Positions 1-7,694 of a stretch of 28,862 nucleotides of DNA are shown here, piece after piece. The notes under the pieces are model-generated. The model made no database searches. It worked only from the letters and a program-made list of their open reading frames with translations, and was not told the DNA's origin. The translations under genes were made by a program, and so were the position numbers. The DNA is taken from assembly GCF_910579365.1 (NCBI RefSeq), contig NZ_CAJTUX010000037.1, positions 1 to 28,862 of the forward strand, written 5' to 3'. Each line of letters starts with the position of its first letter. Position 1 is the stretch's first letter. The DNA is from an uncultured Oscillibacter sp. GTDB taxonomy: Bacteria; Bacillota; Clostridia; Oscillospirales; Oscillospiraceae.

Positions 1-55
<55 letters not shown>

Positions 56-86
56 GTGTCAGGTGTTCCGCATCAGAACAGTGATT

Positions 87-115
87 ATAATAGCAGAGCC
101 TGGCCGATCTGTCAA
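87..115 (-). promoter_or_regulatory. Sigma-A promoter of the tRNA-Ala
   Basis: On the minus strand there is a perfect -35 box TTGACA (115-110), a 17-base spacer and a -10 box TATTAT (92-87). An overlapping TATAAT is shifted by three bases. Transcription would start near 80, about 25 bases before the mature tRNA 5' end. Box strength fits a stable-RNA gene. Confidence 0.8.
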
Positions 116-191
116 GGGGTTTTTCAAAATTTTCTTTTTTTCTTTTTCCCCGCCTGTTCCGACCCGCCGAAAAAGCCCGTACAGGCGGAGA

Positions 192-214
192 CGGAGCGGG
201 AAAATCCCGCTCCG
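192..214 (-). terminator. Stem-loop after the YtxH-like gene
   Basis: A perfect 10-bp stem (192-201 with 205-214) with an AAA loop sits directly behind the stop codon of the small minus-strand gene. There is no immediate T tract on the minus strand; the nearest is a TTTTT about 20 bases further on. Termination is likely but the element is not canonical. Confidence 0.5.
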
Positions 215-220
215 CCCTTG

Positions 221-403
221 TCATCGCGCCTCGGAAACAATGCTGTCCACAGCCTGATCCACGGCGACACCCAGCTTGTGAATTCCCTGATCCACCTGCT
301 TTTTCATGGTCCTCCGGCTGCTTTGGGGCGCCATTATTCCCGCCGCCGCGCCAGCCGCCAGGCCGGCGCTCATACCGATCAGAAATCCGGTACTCTTTTT
401 CAT
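221..403 (-). CDS. YtxH-like small membrane protein
   Basis: A 60-residue protein with a short basic start, one hydrophobic glycine/alanine-rich segment (about residues 6-25) and a charged amphipathic tail containing SRRTMKKQVDQ. This is the layout of the YtxH family (Gram-positive general-stress or envelope-associated proteins of unknown biochemical role). The start is supported by AAGGAG eight bases upstream of the ATG. A stem-loop follows the stop codon at once. It is transcribed divergently from the phosphatase gene and towards the tRNA. No partner gene is next to it. The family name rests on size and architecture, so another small single-pass protein is possible. Confidence 0.7.
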   Translation of the reverse strand: MKKSTGFLIGMSAGLAAGAAAGIMAPQSSRRTMKKQVDQGIHKLGVAVDQAVDSIVSEAR

Positions 404-470
404 CTTGATTCACTCCTTTTCAGCACAAGTCCAGTATGCCCGGAGACAAAGAGAAAAAACGCCGCGCCAT

Positions 471-499
471 TTGCCAATGACTGTGAAACGCGCTATACT
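471..499 (+). promoter_or_regulatory. Sigma-A promoter of the phosphatase-GNAT gene
   Basis: TTGCCA (471-476), 17-base spacer, TATACT (494-499). Start of transcription is expected near 506, leaving a leader of about 27 bases that contains the AGGAGG ribosome site. Confidence 0.75.
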
Positions 500-532
500 A
501 TGGAAAAGAATCGATTTTCAGGAGGCATCATC

Positions 533-1606
533 ATGACGACCGTCTATCTCATCCGTCACGCCGAGGCGGAGGGCAACCTCTACCGCATCGCCCAGGGCCA
601 GCACGACAGCAACCTCACCGACCGGGGCTGGCGGCAGGTGCGGGCTCTGGAGCGCCGCTTCGCCGCCGTCCATATCGACGCCGTTTACGCCAGCGACCTC
701 TACCGCACCAGGGCCACCGCCTCCGCCATTTACAGGCCCAAGGGCCTGCCGCTCCATCTTCGCCGGGACCTGCGGGAGATTTACGTGGGCGGCTGGGAGC
801 AGCGGACCTGGGGGGACATCGCCCGCTCCACGCCGGAGGCCATGGCGGACTTTGGCAGGCGCATGGACCGCTGGTCCATCCCCGGGGCGGAGACTCCGGC
901 GCAGGTCCTGGAGCGGATTCGGGCCGCCGTGGAGGACATCGTCCGGGAAAACCCGGGCAGGACCGTGGCCGTCTTCTCTCATGGCTACGCCATCCGGCTC
1001 CTCCTGGCGAACCTCCAGGGTTTTTCCCTCCGGGACACCGGAGAGAAGTCCCCCACCGGGGACAACACCGCCGTCTCCCTGCTGGAGGGGGATGGGGACG
1101 GCCTCCGGGTGGTCTTTATGAACGACAGCGGCCATCTGAAAACTCCGGAGTATCTGGCGGGGGAAACCAGCGTCCGCCGGGCCTATGCCCTGGAGCCTGG
1201 CCTCTGGTTCCGGCCCCTGGGGGAAGAGGAGGCCCGAGAGCGGCTGGCCGCCGCCTGGACGGAGGCGGGCGGGTCCGGCCCCTTCCCTGCCGCCTCCCTG
1301 ACCCTGGAGGGGCTGCTGGAGGAGGAGCCTGCCGGTCTTCTGCGTATGGACCCGGAGACGGGGCTCGTGCTTCTGGTCCACATCCGGCCGGAGTTCCGGA
1401 GGCGGGGCTTCGGCATCCAGCTGATCGGCCAGGCGGTGCAGCATACCCGCGCCCGGGGAGGCGAGGAGCTGTCCGCTGTCCTGCCGCCGGAGAGCTCCGC
1501 CCGGGCATTCTTCCTGGACTGCGGCTTCGCCCCCCGGGAGACGCCGGAGGGCCGGGAGGCCCTGGTGAAGTTCATCGGCTTTGACCCGGATATTGGAAGG
1601 CCGTAA
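533..1606 (+). CDS. Histidine phosphatase - GNAT acetyltransferase fusion
   Basis: A 357-residue two-domain protein. Residues 1-200 form a histidine phosphatase (phosphoglycerate-mutase-like) domain. LIRHAEAEGN carries Arg8 and the phosphate-accepting His9, SDLYRT gives Arg58, Glu82 is the likely proton donor, and FSHGY supplies the second histidine, His150. Residues of about 240-350 look like a GNAT N-acetyltransferase, with the acetyl-CoA loop RRRGFG (289-294) and a C-terminal FFLDCGF strand-turn. The ATG at 533 is preferred over longer in-frame starts because AGGAGG lies seven bases before it and the predicted transcription start (about 506) excludes them. Substrates cannot be read from the sequence: the phosphatase superfamily covers sugars, nucleotides and cobalamin precursors. 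The gene is transcribed alone; a riboswitch-controlled promoter follows. Confidence 0.88.
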   Translation: MTTVYLIRHAEAEGNLYRIAQGQHDSNLTDRGWRQVRALERRFAAVHIDAVYASDLYRTRATASAIYRPKGLPLHLRRDLREIYVGGWEQRTWGDIARSTPEAMADFGRRMDRWSIPGAETPAQVLERIRAAVEDIVRENPGRTVAVFSHGYAIRLLLANLQGFSLRDTGEKSPTGDNTAVSLLEGDGDGLRVVFMNDSGHLKTPEYLAGETSVRRAYALEPGLWFRPLGEEEARERLAAAWTEAGGSGPFPAASLTLEGLLEEEPAGLLRMDPETGLVLLVHIRPEFRRRGFGIQLIGQAVQHTRARGGEELSAVLPPESSARAFFLDCGFAPRETPEGREALVKFIGFDPDIGRP

Positions 1607-1656
1607 AGACTTTGTAAATCCTATGTCCCGTCCGGCGGATTCCGACAAAGTTAGCG

Positions 1657-1686
1657 TTGACAAAACGTGTATGATTTCTTTATAGT
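1657..1686 (+). promoter_or_regulatory. Sigma-A promoter of the riboswitch-antiporter transcript
   Basis: Perfect TTGACA (1657-1662), 18-base spacer, TATAGT (1681-1686). The RNA would start near 1692, about 15 bases before the riboswitch P1 stem. Confidence 0.8.
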
Positions 1687-1704
1687 GGTCTCACAGCTCA
1701 TGGC

Positions 1705-1836
1705 TTCATAAAAGGGAGTAGCTTGCGAACAGCGCCGGGGGTCTTTTGGGACAGCCCGGCGGGAAAGCGCGGCGCGGCTCGTCATCACGACAGTGCTTCA
1801 CTGTCCGGGCACGCCGAAAAGCGAGACTTTTATCCC
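1705..1836 (+). promoter_or_regulatory. yybP-ykoY (manganese) riboswitch aptamer
   Basis: The conserved 5' block AAAGGGAGTAGC (1711-1722) and 3' block GCGAGACTTTTATCC (1821-1835) are hallmarks of the yybP-ykoY family. P1 is a perfect 7-bp helix of ATAAAAG (1708-1714) with CTTTTAT (1827-1833). Between the blocks are further GC-rich arms and the segment CTCGTCATCACGAC (1779-1792). The family is known to bind Mn2+ and to switch on exporters and metal-homeostasis genes. The gene downstream is a cation antiporter, which fits. Confidence 0.88.
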
Positions 1837-1897
1837 GTGGGACAACTGCCGGCGGTTCCGGTGTTGTTCTGCGGGATAGAAGTCTCGCTGAATTTTT
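1820..1897 (+). terminator. Riboswitch expression-platform terminator, mutually exclusive with P1
   Basis: Bases 1820-1837 can pair along their whole length with 1872-1889 (18 bp with one G-T pair). An inner ACAAC/GTTGT extension follows, and then AATTTTT (1891-1897). The left arm includes the complete 3' strand of the aptamer P1 stem, so P1 and the terminator cannot coexist. Metal binding that stabilises P1 should prevent termination, making this a transcriptional ON switch. Confidence 0.85.
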
Positions 1898-1911
1898 GGA
1901 AAGCGGTGGAC

Positions 1912-2871
1912 ATGATGGAAATTTGGATTACGGTACTGTTGTTCTTGTTGGGGCTGCTCCTCATCATCAAGGGCGGCGACTGGTTTTTGGACGGCGCGGT
2001 CTGGATTGCCGAGGCCACCGGCGTGCCCCGGTTCATCATCGGGGCCACCATCGTCTCTCTGGCCACCACCCTGCCGGAGCTGACGGTCTCCGTCACCGGC
2101 ACCTTCCAGGGGGAGGTGGACCTCGCCGTGGGCAACGCCGTGGGCTCCGTCACCGCCAACCTGGGGCTCATTCTGGGCATCTCCCTGGTGTGCATCCCCT
2201 CGGTGGTGAAGCGGGCCCAGTTCCAGCTGAAGGCGCTGCTGATGGTCCTGGGGGCGGCGCTGCTGCTGGTCCTATGCCGGGGGGGCGTTCTGGAGACGCT
2301 GCCGGGGCTGACGCTGTTTATCATCTTCGGCGTCTATCTCTGGAGCAACCTGCGGGACGCCAAGGCCGGCATGGCGGAGAACCGGGAGACCCGCCGCAAG
2401 GGCCGCACCGTCTCCCGGCGGCAGATGATGGAAAAGCTCCTCCTCTTCGTTCTGGGCATTACGGCCATTGTCATCGGCTCCCGGCTGCTGATCAACTACG
2501 GCAGCGAGCTGGCCCTTCTGATGGGAGTCCCCGCCAGCATCGTCGGCGTGACCATGGTGGCCGTCGGAACCTCCCTGCCGGAGCTGGTGACGACGCTGAC
2601 GGCCATCGCCAAGAAGGAGGCCTCCATGTCCGTGGGCAACATCATCGGGGCCAACGTCATTGACCTGACCATGATTCTGCCCATCTGCTCCGCCGTCAGC
2701 GGCGGGGCGCTGACCATCGGGGCCCAGACCACGGCTCTGGACCTGCCGGCCTGTCTGCTCATCTGCTGCGTGGCGGTAATTCCGCCCCTGGCGACGGAGC
2801 GGTTCTACCGCTGGCAGGGCGTGCTGATGCTGGGGCTGTACGCCGGGTATCTGGCGCTGCTGGTAACCTGA
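1912..2871 (+). CDS. CaCA-family cation antiporter (CaxA/YrbG type)
   Basis: A 319-residue integral membrane protein of the Ca2+/cation antiporter superfamily with the classic two inverted alpha repeats. Repeat 1 has SLATTLPELTVSV (Glu56) followed by GNAVGSVTANLGLILG (Asn83). Repeat 2 has AVGTSLPELVTTL (Glu224) followed by GNIIGANVIDL (Asp251). The acidic residues that coordinate the ion in characterised sodium/calcium exchangers are therefore present. Two hydrophobic bundles flank a basic loop at about 150-175. Tandem ATGs lie at 1912 and 1915; 1912 is used because GGAAAG sits eight bases upstream, although the ribosome site is weak. The family normally exchanges Ca2+ for Na+ or H+. The upstream Mn2+ riboswitch suggests that Mn2+ may be a physiological substrate; that is inference. 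Confidence 0.88.
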   Translation: MMEIWITVLLFLLGLLLIIKGGDWFLDGAVWIAEATGVPRFIIGATIVSLATTLPELTVSVTGTFQGEVDLAVGNAVGSVTANLGLILGISLVCIPSVVKRAQFQLKALLMVLGAALLLVLCRGGVLETLPGLTLFIIFGVYLWSNLRDAKAGMAENRETRRKGRTVSRRQMMEKLLLFVLGITAIVIGSRLLINYGSELALLMGVPASIVGVTMVAVGTSLPELVTTLTAIAKKEASMSVGNIIGANVIDLTMILPICSAVSGGALTIGAQTTALDLPACLLICCVAVIPPLATERFYRWQGVLMLGLYAGYLALLVT

Positions 2872-2884
2872 GGGCAAGACAAAA

Positions 2885-2912
2885 GGCCCGGCACGGTTTT
2901 CCGCGCCGGGCC
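2885..2912. terminator. Bidirectional terminator between antiporter and PII-like gene
   Basis: GGCCCGGC (2885-2892) pairs with GCCGGGCC (2905-2912), with an inner CGG/CCG helix. It is flanked by AAAA on the left and CCTTTTC on the right, so it can stop transcripts arriving from both convergent genes. Confidence 0.88.
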
Positions 2913-2924
2913 CCTTTTCATCCC

Positions 2925-3599
2925 TCAGGACTCCCCGTCCTCCTCCAGCAGGCGAAGGCCGGCCAGATCCGTCACCGGCAGGGAGAAGACCACGGACTGG
3001 GCCTTGGTCCCCATTCCCGCCTGGGTCATGACCGCCTTCATGATGGGCTTGCGGTCCGCCTCCTTGGCCAGGATGAACACGATCTCCTTTTCCGCCGCCA
3101 GGGAGACGCCGAAAAATTTCCTGGCCAGCTCCGTCCCCGTGCCCTTGGCATGGACGGTGGTGCCGCCGGCGGCCCCGGCGAAGCGTGCGGCGTCCATCAC
3201 CTGGTCCGTATAGCCCCGGTTGGTGATGACCACAATCAGCTCGTGGGTGATCTCCTTTTCCATATCGTTCTCCTCCGCCTCCCCTTGCAGCAGATAGTCT
3301 CTGGCCCTGGCGCCGCCGATGCTGGACAGGGGCACCGTCATTAAAATGCCCCGGCCCGGCACATCCAGCCACAGCTCCCGCTGCGCCCGGCGCACCAGGC
3401 GGGAGGAGCGGGGGGACGCCAGCAGCAGCACCACCTTCTCCGTGGCCTCCAGCCCCAGATAGTCCAGCACCTCCGTGGCGGCGGTGCCCTGGCCCAGGAC
3501 CGACAGCACCAGCGAGGCCCCCTGGGCCTGGAACCAGGCGGCGAACTCTCCGCCCCGGCTGCGGTCCGTGATGGTGATAATCAAAACGGCTCCGGACAT
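2925..3599 (-). CDS. Tandem PII-like regulatory protein linked to DUF1538
   Basis: A 224-residue cytosolic protein made of two PII-like ferredoxin-fold units. Unit 1 is about residues 3-95 (VLIITITDR, a GASLVLSVLGQGT turn, EKVVLLLASP). Unit 2 is about 118-215 (HELIVVITNRGY, AGAAGGTTVHAKGTG, KEIVFILAKE, VVFSLPV). A short acidic linker joins them. The repeated order of strand, helix, GxG turn, strand and helix is typical of PII/GlnB-type proteins, which bind nucleotides and regulate membrane transporters. It is the second gene of an operon, 46 bases after the DUF1538 gene, a known pairing, so it most likely controls that transporter. The start at 3599 is chosen for the GAGGAGG just upstream; a longer in-frame reading overlaps the previous gene. 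No T-loop modification site can be assigned. Confidence 0.82.
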   Translation of the reverse strand: MSGAVLIITITDRSRGGEFAAWFQAQGASLVLSVLGQGTAATEVLDYLGLEATEKVVLLLASPRSSRLVRRAQRELWLDVPGRGILMTVPLSSIGGARARDYLLQGEAEENDMEKEITHELIVVITNRGYTDQVMDAARFAGAAGGTTVHAKGTGTELARKFFGVSLAAEKEIVFILAKEADRKPIMKAVMTQAGMGTKAQSVVFSLPVTDLAGLRLLEEDGES

Positions 3600-3645
3600 C
3601 GGCGGCCCTCCTCTCTCAAAACTCTTGAACGCTGCGCCGGGCGGC

Positions 3646-5181
3646 TCACAGGTCAATGATCTCCTCGTCCTCCGCCTCTTCGGCCAGTCTGGCCCGCAGC
3701 TTCCACTGGTAGACCAGACCCAGGAGCTGGATGGTCAGAAGCGGCGTCATGGCCACCATGGCGACAACGCCGAAGGCGTCCGTGACAATGCTGCCCCCCA
3801 AAGCCTCGCAGGCCCCCATGGCAAAGGGCAGCAGAAAGGTGGCCGTCATAGGCCCCGAGGCCACGCCGCCGGAGTCGAAGGCGATGGAGGTGAACATCTT
3901 GGGCACGAAGAAGGAAAGGCCCACCGCTAGCAGATACCCCGGTACCAGGAACCAGAAAATGGAGACGCCCGTGAGCACCCGGATCATGGCCAGCCCGATG
4001 GAGACCGCCACGCCGGCGGAGAGGCTGGCGCTCATGGCCCCGCCGGGAATGGCCCCGGAGGTGATCTCCTCCACCTGCCGGTTCAGCACGTGGACCGCCG
4101 GCTCCGCCTGGACGATGAACCAGCCCATCAGCATGCCGGTGGGCACCAGAATCCAGCGGAAGGGCAGGGCGGCGATCTGCCGGCCCAGATAGGCGCCCGC
4201 CGGGAGAAAGCCCACGTTGACCCCCGTGAGGAACACGGCCAGGCCAACATAAGTATACAGGAGGCCCACCGCGATTTTCAACACCTTTTTCCGCGTCAGC
4301 CGCAGGGCGGCGATCTGGAAGAAGGCGAAGAACGCGGCGATGGGGAAAAGACTCTTCATCACCTCCCAGGCGTAGCGAGGCAGGGCGGAGAGAAACAGCC
4401 CCCCCAGCTTCCGGCTGTCCGCCGCCTGGGGCATGGGCGTGGGAACGTAGGCCCCGGAGGCGGGATAGATCATCGCCAGAATCAGCACCGCCAGAATGGG
4501 CCCCACGGAGCACAGGGCCACCAGGCCGAAGCTGTCCTGGGCGGCGTTTTCGTCGCTTCGGATGGAGGAGACGCCCAGGCCCAGGGCCATGACGAAGGGC
4601 ACGGTCATGGGGCCCGTGGTGACGCCGCCGGAGTCAAAGGCCACGGCCAGAAAGTCCTTGGGCACAAAGAAGGCCGCCAGGAGAAACACTGCGGCGTAAG
4701 ACCCGATCAGCATCCACTGAAGGGAGACCTGGAACAAAATGCGCAGCAGCGCCGCCACCAGGAAGACCCCCACGCCCGCCGCCACGGCCCCCACCAGCGC
4801 GGTGTTGGGAATGCCGGGGACCTGCCCCGCCAGGACCTGGAGGTCCGGCTCCGACACCGTGACCACCACGCCGATCAAAAAGCTGACGGATACGATGACC
4901 TCCAGCTTCCGGGACCGGGCCATGTGGGAGCCCACCTGTTCACCGATGGGGGTCATGGCCGCCTCGGCGCCCAGAGTGAAAAAGCCCATGCCGATAATCA
5001 GGAGCACGGCCCCCGCCAGAAAGGCAAGCAGAATGTCCACCGGCAGCGGGGCGAAGGTCAGGCACAGCGCCAGCACAATGGCGGTGATGGGCAGCACGGA
5101 GGCCAGCGCCTCCCGCACCTTTTCCCCCAGGACGGTTTTTGTCCGTCCCACTTCGTCCTGCCAGCGCCTGCCTTTGGTCAT
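3646..5181 (-). CDS. DUF1538 membrane transporter, two-repeat form
   Basis: A 511-residue polytopic membrane protein with two homologous halves. The motif FDSGGVTTGP (182-191) recurs as FDSGGVASGP (435-444). VSEPDLQVL (109-117) is matched by QAEPAVHVL (358-366). Each half has several hydrophobic segments, and the protein ends in an acidic cytoplasmic tail (EEAEDEEIIDL). This identifies DUF1538 in its fused form; some bacteria carry the halves as two genes. From memory, a two-gene DUF1538 system of Halomonas was reported as a Na+/H+ antiporter, so ion transport is plausible but unproven here. The start is supported by GGAGGAGG directly upstream. The downstream PII-like gene is cotranscribed and probably regulates it. 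Confidence 0.85.
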   Translation of the reverse strand: MTKGRRWQDEVGRTKTVLGEKVREALASVLPITAIVLALCLTFAPLPVDILLAFLAGAVLLIIGMGFFTLGAEAAMTPIGEQVGSHMARSRKLEVIVSVSFLIGVVVTVSEPDLQVLAGQVPGIPNTALVGAVAAGVGVFLVAALLRILFQVSLQWMLIGSYAAVFLLAAFFVPKDFLAVAFDSGGVTTGPMTVPFVMALGLGVSSIRSDENAAQDSFGLVALCSVGPILAVLILAMIYPASGAYVPTPMPQAADSRKLGGLFLSALPRYAWEVMKSLFPIAAFFAFFQIAALRLTRKKVLKIAVGLLYTYVGLAVFLTGVNVGFLPAGAYLGRQIAALPFRWILVPTGMLMGWFIVQAEPAVHVLNRQVEEITSGAIPGGAMSASLSAGVAVSIGLAMIRVLTGVSIFWFLVPGYLLAVGLSFFVPKMFTSIAFDSGGVASGPMTATFLLPFAMGACEALGGSIVTDAFGVVAMVAMTPLLTIQLLGLVYQWKLRARLAEEAEDEEIIDL

Positions 5182-5219
5182 GGGACCTCCTCCTTCAAAC
5201 GGAATATTTTTACAATCCC

Positions 5220-5248
5220 ATTTTAGCACAAAATCGAGGCGTTTCCAA
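5220..5248 (-). promoter_or_regulatory. Promoter of the DUF1538-PII operon
   Basis: On the minus strand: TTGGAA (5248-5243), 17-base spacer, TAAAAT (5225-5220). The leader to the ATG at 5181 is about 30 bases. Confidence 0.72.
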
Positions 5249-5318
5249 GGGAAGCCCGGACTTCTTTGCAAGAATTTTACACGCCGGGCGCGGCTTTCCG
5301 GCGGAGGAAAAATTCCTG

Positions 5319-5347
5319 TTGCATTTTCCGCCTCTTTTTCGTAGAAT
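5319..5347 (+). promoter_or_regulatory. Promoter of the DUF4317 gene
   Basis: TTGCAT (5319-5324), 17-base spacer, TAGAAT (5342-5347). The expected transcription start near 5354 lies downstream of an in-frame ATG at 5349, which rules that ATG out and favours 5410. Confidence 0.7.
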
Positions 5348-5409
5348 ATATGTTTGAGAAATCAAAATTTGGATGCCGGCGGGTCCACCGCCGGAGAAGC
5401 GAGGTACAT

Positions 5410-6555
5410 ATGAATCAAAAAGAGCTTGGCGAGCTGCGCCGCCGCTTCCGCCCGGAGAAATCCGCCGTCAGCCGGGTTTACGGCTGCTATGTCAACGGCT
5501 CCAGCCGGGAAATCATCTCCTATCTGGACGAGTCCCTGGGGACCATGCCCCAGGAGGAGGCGGAGAAGTACCTGAGCCTCCTCAAAAAGGCCCTGTCCGG
5601 GACCTTGGGAAAGCAGCTGATCGACATCGTCTTCTCCACCCGGCAGGTGGCCGACAGCGACGAGCACCGCCTCCTCTCGGCCCTGCGGGAGTCCGAGCTC
5701 CGGGACGGGGAGATTCGAGAGACCTTTTACCGCACCGTCATCGACGCGCTGGACATGGGAGAGAGCAACTACCTCCTCCTTCTGGCCCACGACGCCTACG
5801 ACGTGCCCCACCGGAACAAAAACGGCGAGACCGACGGGTCCGACGAGGTGTTTTCCTATATCCTGTGCGCCGTGTGCCCGGTGAAAAACTGCAAGATGGA
5901 GCTGGGCTATTTCCCCGGCGAGAACGAGTTCCACAGCTGCGCCGCCGGGCAGATCGTCTCCGCCCCGGATCTGGGCTTCCTCTTCCCGGCCTTTGACGAC
6001 CGGGCCGCCAACATCTATAACGCCCTCTTCTACTCCCGCAAGCCCGACCAGCTTCACCAGGAGTTCATTGACGCCGTCTTCCGCACGGAGGCCCCCATGT
6101 CCGCCGCCGAGCAGCGGGAGGCCTTTGAGGGCGCCCTCTCCGGCGCGCTGGAGGGCGCGTGCAGCCTGGAGGTGGTCCAGGCCGTCCACGGCCGTTTGGT
6201 GGAGAAGATCGAGGCCCACAAGGACAGCGGGGACCCGGAGCCCCTGGCCCTCTCCGCCGGGGAGATCGGCGGCATGCTGCGGGACTGCGGCGTGCCGGAG
6301 GAGCGGACCGCCGCCTTCCAGGAGCAGTGCGGCCAGGCCTTCGGCGGCGGGGCGCTGAACCCGGAAAACCTCATCGACGCCAAGCGCTTCGACGTGAAGA
6401 CGGAGCAGGCCACCATCTCCATCGACCCGGCCTACAGCTATCTGGTGGAGACGCGGATCATCGGCGGACGGAAGTACCTGCTGATTCCCGCCGGAGAGGG
6501 CGTGGAGGTCAACGGCCTCTCCGTGGAGCTGGAGGCCGGAAAGACGGAGGAGTGA
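5410..6555 (+). CDS. DUF4317 family protein, function unknown
   Basis: A 381-residue soluble protein without signal peptide or membrane segments. It matches what I recognise as DUF4317, common in Clostridia: it opens MNQKELGELRRRFRPEKSA, then YGCYVNGSSREIIS, a conserved central DAYDVP and SYILCAVCPVK, and a C-terminal FDVKTEQATISI. No catalytic motif is recognisable and no function is established for the family. The start at 5410 has GAGG five bases upstream and agrees with the promoter. It stands alone between a divergent operon and a convergent LacI-type gene, so the context gives no hint about its role. The C-terminal ~40 residues form a strand-rich segment ending in an acidic tail. Confidence 0.85.
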   Translation: MNQKELGELRRRFRPEKSAVSRVYGCYVNGSSREIISYLDESLGTMPQEEAEKYLSLLKKALSGTLGKQLIDIVFSTRQVADSDEHRLLSALRESELRDGEIRETFYRTVIDALDMGESNYLLLLAHDAYDVPHRNKNGETDGSDEVFSYILCAVCPVKNCKMELGYFPGENEFHSCAAGQIVSAPDLGFLFPAFDDRAANIYNALFYSRKPDQLHQEFIDAVFRTEAPMSAAEQREAFEGALSGALEGACSLEVVQAVHGRLVEKIEAHKDSGDPEPLALSAGEIGGMLRDCGVPEERTAAFQEQCGQAFGGGALNPENLIDAKRFDVKTEQATISIDPAYSYLVETRIIGGRKYLLIPAGEGVEVNGLSVELEAGKTEE

Positions 6556-6561
6556 ATAACC

Positions 6562-6593
6562 AAAAGCGGCCCCCGGCTTTCGCCGGGGGCCGC
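6562..6593. terminator. Terminator between DUF4317 and LacI-type genes
   Basis: A perfect 12-bp stem, GCGGCCCCCGGC (6566-6577) with 6582-6593, and a TTTC loop. On the minus strand it is followed by TTTT (6565-6562), so it is a proper terminator for the LacI-type gene. On the plus strand it lacks a T tract, but its stability may still stop the DUF4317 transcript. Confidence 0.8.
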
Positions 6594-6657
6594 AGAGCGT
6601 CCGGAGACGCGAAGAGCCGGTTGAATGGAAGGGAAGCGCGAACCGGGAGGTTGGGCG

Positions 6658-7662
6658 TCACGCTCCGCCGCCCTCCGCGCCATAGGGGCGGAAGGAGGAG
6701 GTCAGCACCCGCTCCAGCACCGGCGCGTCGGGCTTTTCCACCCGGAGGAGAATCTGCTCCCCCGCGGCCCGGCCCAGCTCCTCCACCGGCTGGATAATCT
6801 GGTCCACCTGGTCGTAGTAAAACTCGTAGGCATGGGTGTCATAGTCCACGAAGCTCACCAGCTCCAGGTCCCGCTGGGGCCAGATGTCCTTTCCCCGGAG
6901 GTAGGCGATGGTCACGGAGGCCATCAGCCCCTGGCAGACCAAAATCGCGTCGCAGCCCAGGGACAGCAGCTCGTCCAGGCAGGGCGGCGCGCTGTCCTCC
7001 ATGGAATCGCCGTAGCGGATGAGGGCTTCGTCCTGGGTCAGACCGCAGTCCGCCACCGCCGTCTGATAGGCGGCGATGCGCTCCCGGGTGGTGGAGAGCC
7101 GGGGAAGCCCCCCGATGATGCCCACCCGGCGTTTCCCCTTGGCCGCCAGGCGGCAGACGCTGCGGTAAATGGGCTGGAAGTTGGACACGGAGACGGAGGA
7201 GTACTTCTGCGCCTCAAAGGTCCGGTCCACCAGCACCACCGGAAAGCCGGCGGGAATCAGCCCGTCCAGCCGGGAGAAGCGGTCCATGGTGCTGGCGATG
7301 AGCAGCCCGTCCACCAGTCCCGCCGTCAGGAGGCGGAGGTTCGTCTCCTCCCGCTCCATGCTCTCCTTGGTGTTGGCGATGATGAGGTGATAGCCGTTGG
7401 CGGAGAGGTAGTTCTCCGCGGACTCGATGATGGTGCCGAAAAATTTGTTGGAGATGTCCGGCACGATGAAGCCGACGGTCTTCTTCTTCCCGGTGCGGAA
7501 GCTCCGGGCGGAGGCGTCGGGAGTATAGCCCAGCTGGCGGATGGCCTGATAGACCTTCTCCTTGGTGTCGCCGGAGACGTAGCGGGTGTTGTTGATGGTG
7601 TGGGAGACCGTGGCGGTGGAGACCCCCGCCAGGCGCGCCACGTCGCTGATGGTGACTTTCAT
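6658..7662 (-). CDS. LacI-family transcriptional regulator
   Basis: A 334-residue DNA-binding repressor. Residues 1-50 are the LacI helix-turn-helix (MKVTISDVARLAGVSTATVS, then the hinge-forming helix up to about 60). Residues of about 62-330 form a periplasmic-binding-protein-like effector domain (TVGFIVPDISNKFF, GLVDGLLIAS, VVLVDR, RRVGIIGG, DAILVCQG, LELVSFVDYD). It presumably binds a sugar or sugar-like ligand in the cytoplasm. No sugar-use genes are adjacent, so its regulon is elsewhere or it acts on itself. A longer in-frame start is rejected because AAAGGACAGG lies upstream of the ATG at 7662 and the earlier ATG falls in the promoter. A palindrome with a central CG lies just after its predicted transcription start. 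Confidence 0.9.
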   Translation of the reverse strand: MKVTISDVARLAGVSTATVSHTINNTRYVSGDTKEKVYQAIRQLGYTPDASARSFRTGKKKTVGFIVPDISNKFFGTIIESAENYLSANGYHLIIANTKESMEREETNLRLLTAGLVDGLLIASTMDRFSRLDGLIPAGFPVVLVDRTFEAQKYSSVSVSNFQPIYRSVCRLAAKGKRRVGIIGGLPRLSTTRERIAAYQTAVADCGLTQDEALIRYGDSMEDSAPPCLDELLSLGCDAILVCQGLMASVTIAYLRGKDIWPQRDLELVSFVDYDTHAYEFYYDQVDQIIQPVEELGRAAGEQILLRVEKPDAPVLERVLTSSFRPYGAEGGGA

Positions 7663-7694
7663 GGCTGCCTGTCCTTTACGTAAGAAAAAATCGG

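Noticed and set aside
152..188. CCGCCTGT/ACAGGCGG inverted repeat near a T-rich stretch as terminator for the tRNA or YtxH gene
   Set aside because: The T-rich run lies on the wrong side for minus-strand transcription and the loop is 21 bases; a tighter stem at 192-214 is the better candidate.
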